9,229 nucleotides of DNA. Origin: Alphaproteobacteria bacterium. GTDB lineage: Bacteria > Pseudomonadota > Alphaproteobacteria > Sphingomonadales > Sphingomonadaceae. How positions within the stretch are numbered: the stretch's first letter is position 1; every line of letters starts with the position of its first letter. Shown here one piece after another: positions 6,451 through 9,229 of this stretch. The notes below the pieces were generated by a model. It saw nothing but the letters and a program-made list of their open reading frames with translations. It was not told the DNA's origin and ran no database searches. The stretch covers positions 1-9,229 of the forward strand of contig JAENVZ010000287.1 in assembly GCA_016650315.1 (NCBI GenBank). Direction: 5' to 3'. The position numbers and the translations under genes are program-made.

Positions 6451-6827
6451 TTGCGCGCGCGGCCCATGGTGATGCCAATCGATTCGTTGCGTTCCGACAG
6501 CGCCAGCTTCACGATCTTCACTTCAACATGCCGAACCTTGCGATCCTGAAGGAAAACCGTCTCGATGATATGATCTGCGACCGCCTCGATCAGGGTGAAA
6601 TGCCTGTCGCGCGGTAACGCGGTGGATGCTGCGTGCTTCAGGTCCATATAGTTTTTGGATTGGCTGAGCAGCGTATCAGGCGTGTAATGCTCCGCCATTT
6701 CCAGTGTTGCGCGGACACTGATGCGCAACGGTTGCGGCAGGTGAGTCTCCTCCGAATAAATGCCGGTCAGCACATCGACGTCGAGGTCGCTCACTTCAAG
6801 GACCAGATAGTCCCCATACTCATTCAT
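6447..6827 (-). CDS. folB: Dihydroneopterin aldolase
   Basis: The 126-residue protein belongs to the FolB family, which in folate synthesis cleaves 7,8-dihydroneopterin to 6-hydroxymethyl-7,8-dihydropterin and glycolaldehyde. It shows the expected blocks in order: the N-terminal strand and active-site Glu region (VDVLTGIYSEETHLPQPLRI), the central tyrosine and LIE motif (NYMDLKHAAS, FTLIEAVADHI), and the C-terminal lysine strand (HVEVKIVKLALSERNESIGI). In most homologues the catalytic Lys is followed by Pro; here it is KL. The length is near the usual ~120 residues. The start at 6827 (MNEYGDYL) fits the family. The frame extends to 6962, but that part is unlike FolB. GGAAGGG lies upstream at a long spacing and GGCGG sits directly before the ATG, so the ribosome site is not ideal. 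It is the first gene of a two-gene minus-strand operon. Confidence 0.88.
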   Translation of the reverse strand: MNEYGDYLVLEVSDLDVDVLTGIYSEETHLPQPLRISVRATLEMAEHYTPDTLLSQSKNYMDLKHAASTALPRDRHFTLIEAVADHIIETVFLQDRKVRHVEVKIVKLALSERNESIGITMGRARK

Positions 6828-6881
6828 GCCGCCGTCGCCCTTCCAAAGGAATTTCCGCTTTTCATTTGTGCCAAAGGCGCT

Positions 6882-6901
6882 AAAAGCCGCGCCCTCGCGG
6901 C
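6882..6901 (-). terminator. Weak hairpin plus T4 in the folB upstream region (possible attenuator or terminator)
   Basis: GCCGCG (6886-6891) and CGCGGC (6896-6901) form a perfect 6-bp stem with a 4-nt loop. On the minus strand it is followed by TTTTA (plus-strand 6881-6885). It sits 55 bp upstream of the folB ATG and 34 bp upstream of the GNAT start. The short T-tract makes terminator function uncertain; it could block antisense read-through or act in the leader of either gene. Confidence 0.3.
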
Positions 6902-6934
6902 GCTGATGCACGCGAAAGGCTGGAACTGCAAGAA

Positions 6935-7459
6935 TTGACACACATAATAGCCCTCTCCACACAAAGCGACAGCGCCGTTGAGACCTTGCTCGACGCGGCT
7001 TTTGGCCCTGACCGGTTCAAGCGGACGGCCTATGCCATTCGCCGTGGCATGAAATCCCTGCCCCATTTGAGCTTTGCCGCACTCGACACGCACGGCACAC
7101 TGTCGGGCCTGCTGCAAAGCTGGCCCGTCGCGTTGAGCGATCCCAGCGGCAGGGAAACCCCACTCGTCATGGTCGGTCCCGTTGCCGTATTGCCTGCACT
7201 ACAACAGGGAGGCATCGGCAAACTCTTGATGCAAAGGCTGATGGCGGAAGCGCACAAACAGCAGAGCGATCCGCTGATGATGATTGGCGATCCCGAATAT
7301 TATGGCCGCTTTTTCGGCTTTTCGGCGGCAGAAACTGGCGGCTGGAAAGCTCCTGGCCCGGTCGAGCGCCACCGGTTGCTCGCCCAGTCCATTGATGGCC
7401 GCGCACTACCTGGCACCGGCATTCTTGGTCCACGCAAGGCATTATCGCGCGTCGCGTAA
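6935..7459 (+). CDS. GNAT-family N-acetyltransferase (YhbS-like), TTG start
   Basis: The 174-residue protein is a GNAT acyltransferase that would transfer acetyl from acetyl-CoA to an unknown amine. Visible marks are the N-terminal LLDAAFGPDRFKRTAYAIR helix, the strand LVMVGPVAVLPALQQG leading into acetyl-CoA pyrophosphate loop QQGGIGK (90-96), MMIGDPEYY (115-123) and the motif B segment YGRFFGFS. This arrangement is typical of YhbS-like proteins of alphaproteobacteria. No ATG or GTG is available between the in-frame stop at 6881-6883 and residue 39, so TTG at 6935 is the best start. AAGG at 6916-6919 lies rather far away, so translation may be weak or start at a nearby CTG. It is divergent from folB (107-bp gap) and on the same strand as the LysR gene, which starts 95 bp downstream. 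Confidence 0.85.
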   Translation: MTHIIALSTQSDSAVETLLDAAFGPDRFKRTAYAIRRGMKSLPHLSFAALDTHGTLSGLLQSWPVALSDPSGRETPLVMVGPVAVLPALQQGGIGKLLMQRLMAEAHKQQSDPLMMIGDPEYYGRFFGFSAAETGGWKAPGPVERHRLLAQSIDGRALPGTGILGPRKALSRVA

Positions 7460-7464
7460 CAAGA

Positions 7465-7482
7465 GATAAGTATTTACTTATC
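7465..7482. promoter_or_regulatory. Dyad 1: GATAAG-N6-CTTATC
   Basis: GATAAGTA-TT-TACTTATC is a perfect 8-bp inverted repeat with a two-base centre, starting 5 bp after the GNAT stop. There is no T-run after it, so an operator is more likely than a terminator. It has the same 6-6-6 layout as dyad 3, and their centres are 63 bp apart. Confidence 0.6.
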
Positions 7483-7503
7483 CCTACGTAAATTGCAGTA
7501 AAG

Positions 7504-7518
7504 GTGATAAGTTATCAC
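7504..7518. promoter_or_regulatory. Dyad 2: perfect 15-bp palindrome containing a LysR T-N11-A box
   Basis: GTGATAA-G-TTATCAC is fully symmetric. Its inner 13 bases, T7505 to A7517, fit the T-N11-A recognition pattern of LysR-type regulators with dyad symmetry. It ends exactly at the base before the proposed -35 hexamer of the LysR gene, a typical position for a LysR-type recognition site. Confidence 0.65.
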
Positions 7519-7547
7519 TTAACATGAGATAAGTTTTCCCTTATCAC
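7519..7547 (+). promoter_or_regulatory. Candidate promoter of the LysR gene predicting a leaderless mRNA
   Basis: TTAACA (7519-7524, five of six to TTGACA) and TATCAC (7542-7547, four of six to TATAAT) are separated by exactly 17 bp. Counting seven bases from the -10 box puts the start of transcription at about 7554-7555, the first base of the ATG. No Shine-Dalgarno-like sequence precedes the ATG, which agrees with leaderless initiation. Confidence 0.45.
7528..7545. promoter_or_regulatory. Dyad 3: GATAAG-N6-CTTATC over the spacer and -10 box
   Basis: GATAAG (7528-7533), six bases, then CTTATC (7540-7545) repeat the layout of dyad 1. The site covers the promoter spacer and most of the -10 box and ends 9 bp before the LysR ATG. 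A protein bound here should block transcription of the LysR gene. Confidence 0.6.
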
Positions 7548-7554
7548 CTGCAAA

Positions 7555-8445
7555 ATGGCCAGCATCACCCTTCGTCAGCTCGAAATCTTCGTTCAGGTTG
7601 TCGAACATGGCAGCTTTCGCAACTGCGCCCGGCAGGTCGGCGTGTCGCAAGTCGCCATCAGCGACCATATCAGGCAACTGGAAGAACGGTTGGGCCACGC
7701 ATTGTTTAAGCGTGTTTCGGGCGGATCATCCACCCTGACCCCGGCAGGCGAGCGCGCCTTTCGTCATGCCTCGCAGGTGCTGGCCGCCATGGCCACGCTG
7801 AAGCAGGACATGACCGGCGCGGGGGCTGACACACCGGACAGCAAGCTGGTCATCGCCACGCACAGCAATATCTTACGCTATTTTCAGGAAGCCCTTGCCC
7901 AATTTGAAGAGGATAATCCGCATATCGGCATCGAACTGGACCTCGACACCTTTACCGCATCTCCCCTCGCCGACAAGATGCGGGAAGGCGTCGTCGACAT
8001 CGGCTTCTTCTATGCTCTGGAAGCCTCGCCCGAGCTTGAATCAGCGCTGATGTGGCATGAACCGCTCGCCCTTTTCGTGGCGCGGGATCACATCTTGGCA
8101 CAACAGGAACAGGTATCCGTCGATGACCTGCTGCATTTCCCCATCATCCGGCTTGGTGCGAACAATCCCCAGGGCCTGTTGATCGGTGAAGCGATGGAAC
8201 AGGCGGGGCTAGGCCGCTGCGTCGTATCGCTCGAAACCGACGATTATGGCCAGATTCTGACCAGTGTGCGCAACGGGCTGGGCTTTATCTGCATGTTCGA
8301 ATCAGCCGCGAGTGACCTGCTCAACCTTGGCGGCATGAAACGCATCGCGTTCGACGGCGCATTGCCCGATATAGAAGTCCGCCGGGCCATACGGGCACCC
8401 TGGCGCGATGACCCGGTTGTCGCAAAACTGCTGGAGACATTGTGA
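7555..8445 (+). CDS. LysR-family transcriptional regulator
   Basis: The 296-residue protein has the standard LysR plan and length. The winged helix-turn-helix at ~4-65 reads LRQLEIFVQVVEHGSF, RQVGVSQVAISDHIRQLEER, LGHALFKR and LTPAGE. A linker helix follows, then a periplasmic-binding-protein-like effector domain from ~97 (LVIATHSNILRYF) to the end, including DIGFFY and VRNGLGFICMF. The effector is unknown. The ATG at 7555 is the only possible start, since TGA at 7525-7527 closes the frame upstream, and it has no ribosome binding site. Unlike classical LysR genes it has no divergent partner; the preceding GNAT gene runs the same way. The three dyads in the 95-bp gap therefore point to autoregulation, with true targets elsewhere. 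It converges on rpmE with a shared hairpin between them. Confidence 0.95.
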   Translation: MASITLRQLEIFVQVVEHGSFRNCARQVGVSQVAISDHIRQLEERLGHALFKRVSGGSSTLTPAGERAFRHASQVLAAMATLKQDMTGAGADTPDSKLVIATHSNILRYFQEALAQFEEDNPHIGIELDLDTFTASPLADKMREGVVDIGFFYALEASPELESALMWHEPLALFVARDHILAQQEQVSVDDLLHFPIIRLGANNPQGLLIGEAMEQAGLGRCVVSLETDDYGQILTSVRNGLGFICMFESAASDLLNLGGMKRIAFDGALPDIEVRRAIRAPWRDDPVVAKLLETL

Positions 8446-8448
8446 CAT

Positions 8449-8473
8449 AAAAAGGGCGCCGCAACGGGCGCCC
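8449..8473 (-). terminator. Rho-independent terminator of rpmE, possibly bidirectional
   Basis: GGGCGCC (8454-8460) and GGCGCCC (8467-8473) form a 7-bp stem with a 6-nt loop. On the minus strand it is followed by five Ts (plus-strand As 8449-8453), making it the terminator of rpmE, 23 bp after its stop. On the plus strand the tail is CCTTCCCT, so it would end LysR transcripts only weakly. Confidence 0.85.
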
Positions 8474-8496
8474 CTTCCCTGACCATGCTGACTGGT

Positions 8497-8727
8497 TCAA
8501 CCCTTTTTGAGGGTAAGCCCGCCAAAGCGCTTGTTGAAGCGTGCAACCTGACCACCAGCGTCCAGCAGACGCTGATTGCCGCCCGTCCATGCCGGATGCG
8601 ATGTCGGATCGATGTCGAGCGTCATCGTATCGCCTTCCTTGCCCCAGGTGGAGCGCGTCTGGAACGACGAGCCGTCGGTCATCTGGACGGTGATGAGATG
8701 ATAGTCGGGATGCGTGTCTTTTTTCAT
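8497..8727 (-). CDS. rpmE: 50S ribosomal protein L31
   Basis: The 76-residue protein is the large-subunit protein L31, located at the bridge to the small subunit. It begins [19 protein letters not shown] and contains [21 protein letters not shown] and FNKRFGG, all family hallmarks. It has no cysteine at all, so it is the zinc-independent (C-minus) form that is normal in alphaproteobacteria. The start is supported by GGAG nine bases before the ATG on the minus strand. A strong hairpin lies just upstream of that site (8747-8765). It follows fabZ on the same strand across a 221-bp gap that holds a palindromic repeat. Confidence 0.97.
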   Translation of the reverse strand: MKKDTHPDYHLITVQMTDGSSFQTRSTWGKEGDTMTLDIDPTSHPAWTGGNQRLLDAGGQVARFNKRFGGLTLKKG

Positions 8728-8746
8728 GTCGATCTGCTCCGAGTGT

Positions 8747-8765
8747 GGCTGGTTTCCGACCAGCC
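8747..8765 (-). promoter_or_regulatory. rpmE leader hairpin, possible L31 autoregulatory element
   Basis: GGCTGGT (8747-8753) pairs perfectly with ACCAGCC (8759-8765). In the rpmE mRNA this gives a 7-bp stem with loop CGGAA, placed 6 nt upstream of the GGAG ribosome binding site (8737-8740). No T-run follows, so it is not a terminator. Structured L31 leaders are known in Gammaproteobacteria and Firmicutes; assignment of this hairpin to that role is inference. Confidence 0.4.
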
Positions 8766-8774
8766 GATGGATGC

Positions 8775-8882
8775 CTAGAGCATCGTGCGGAAAAGTGGGA
8801 ACCGGTTTTCCGTTTAAAACGATGCGAAAACAAAAAAACTAGGGCGCGCGACCTGCGTCAGATTTAACGCAGCGCGCTCTAG
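8775..8882. repeat. CTAG-bounded palindromic mosaic repeat (RIME-like), about 108 bp
   Basis: Three CTAG tetramers (8775, 8839 and 8879) delimit two imperfect palindromes. The first has outer arms GCATCGT/ACGATGC (8780-8786 and 8819-8825) and inner arms CGGAAAA/TTTTCCG (8788-8794 and 8806-8812). The second has outer arms AGGGCGCGC/GCGCGCTCT (8841-8849 and 8872-8880) and inner arms TGCGT/ACGCA (8854-8858 and 8867-8871). A poly-A/C-rich spacer joins them. The core GGAAAAGTGGGAACCGG closely resembles, from memory, an intergenic repeat widespread in Rhizobiales genomes. The two-palindrome layout and ~108-bp size recall rhizobial RIME elements. It lies between fabZ and rpmE. Confidence 0.75.
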
Positions 8883-8905
8883 AATTCAGCGAAGAGCGGC
8901 CCCTA

Positions 8906-8919
8906 GCGGCAAATGCCGC
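8906..8919 (-). other. Short hairpin downstream of fabZ
   Basis: GCGGC (8906-8910) and GCCGC (8915-8919) enclose a 4-base loop 29 bp after the fabZ stop. There is no T-tract on the minus strand (it continues TAGGGG), so it is not a standard terminator. It might protect the 3' end of the fabZ transcript or be another short repeat. A fourth CTAG lies at 8903-8906. Confidence 0.3.
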
Positions 8920-8948
8920 CAAAGGCAAGTACCCGGATCAATGGTGCG

Positions 8949-9229
8949 TCAGGCCGGTGCGTCAGCAATCATCGCGGTGAATTCGGCCTCTGCGGCCAAT
9001 TTGCCTTCAACCATCGCCTTGCCCGCAAATTTGCAGATGGAACCGCGATCCTTGGTGATTTCGACATGGAAATCCACCAAGCATCCCGGCTCCACAGGCG
9101 AACGGAATTTCGCACCATCGATCGCCATGAAATAGACAAGCTTGCCTGATCCGGCCAGTCCCAGCGATTCAATGGCCAGTACCGCAGCGGCCTGAGCCAT
9201 CGCTTCGACCAGCAACACGCCCGGCATGA
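8949..9229 (-). CDS. fabZ: 3-hydroxyacyl-[ACP] dehydratase FabZ, C-terminal part (5' end outside window)
   Basis: The frame is open to the right window edge; about 93 of the usual ~150 codons are visible. The enzyme dehydrates 3-hydroxyacyl-ACP to trans-2-enoyl-ACP in fatty acid elongation. The visible part starts within the conserved block at [17 protein letters not shown], which carries the catalytic Glu of the hot-dog active site. The partner His in HFPGxPVMPG lies seven residues before the visible Met, outside the window. Downstream, [18 protein letters not shown] and AEAEFTAMI match the family end. The Met at 9227 is internal, not a start: the base pair before it (TC) fits the third codon positions of the usual Val. 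rpmE follows on the same strand, the order common in sphingomonads. Confidence 0.93.
   Translation of the reverse strand, partial: MPGVLLVEAMAQAAAVLAIESLGLAGSGKLVYFMAIDGAKFRSPVEPGCLVDFHVEITKDRGSICKFAGKAMVEGKLAAEAEFTAMIADAPA

Noticed and set aside
6828..6962. N-terminal extension of FolB to an ATG at 6962
   Set aside because: It has no similarity to FolB and would overlap the divergent GNAT gene.

Overview
The window looks like a chromosomal stretch from an alphaproteobacterium, most likely a sphingomonad (order Sphingomonadales). This is inferred from protein style: a cysteine-free alphaproteobacterial L31, a fabZ-rpmE pair, a folB followed by a small Rossmann-like protein, and an MFS exporter with a C-terminal antibiotic-monooxygenase-like tail. 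The genus cannot be fixed by eye. Coding density is high and base composition is moderately GC-rich, with AT-rich gaps at 3131-3504 and 7460-7554.

Layout. Positions 1-627 hold the 3' end of an MFS_3-type transporter, then a decayed C-terminal fragment of an SLC13-type permease carrying a one-base frameshift. An intact tRNA-Val(CAC) follows at 701-775. On the minus strand lie a small secreted TonB C-terminal-domain protein (855-1205, with its own terminator) and a 607-residue methyl-accepting chemotaxis protein (1307-3130). Divergent from the chemoreceptor is a sigma54 activator with a FleQ/FlrA-like C-terminus (3505-4593). The pairing suggests a motility/chemotaxis locus.

The centre is a metabolic mosaic. 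It holds an EVE-domain protein (minus) divergent from a 2-oxoglutarate/Fe(II) dioxygenase (plus). That dioxygenase converges, with a 6-bp stop-to-stop overlap, on a folB operon: dihydroneopterin aldolase, then a miniature SDR-like protein with a 4-bp ATGA overlap. A GNAT acetyltransferase runs divergently from folB.

The right part holds a LysR-type regulator. The 95-bp gap in front of it carries three GATAAG-type dyads and a promoter candidate that predicts a leaderless mRNA. Convergent with it is rpmE (L31), which has a leader hairpin just upstream of its ribosome binding site. Next is a CTAG-bounded palindromic mosaic repeat, then the 3' portion of fabZ, which runs off the window.

The strongest candidates for something undescribed are the LysR self-operator array (7465-7547), the SDR-derived miniprotein coupled to folB (6046-6450), the rpmE leader hairpin (8747-8765) and the mosaic repeat (8775-8882). 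I found no CRISPR array, insertion sequence, phage gene or obvious defence system.
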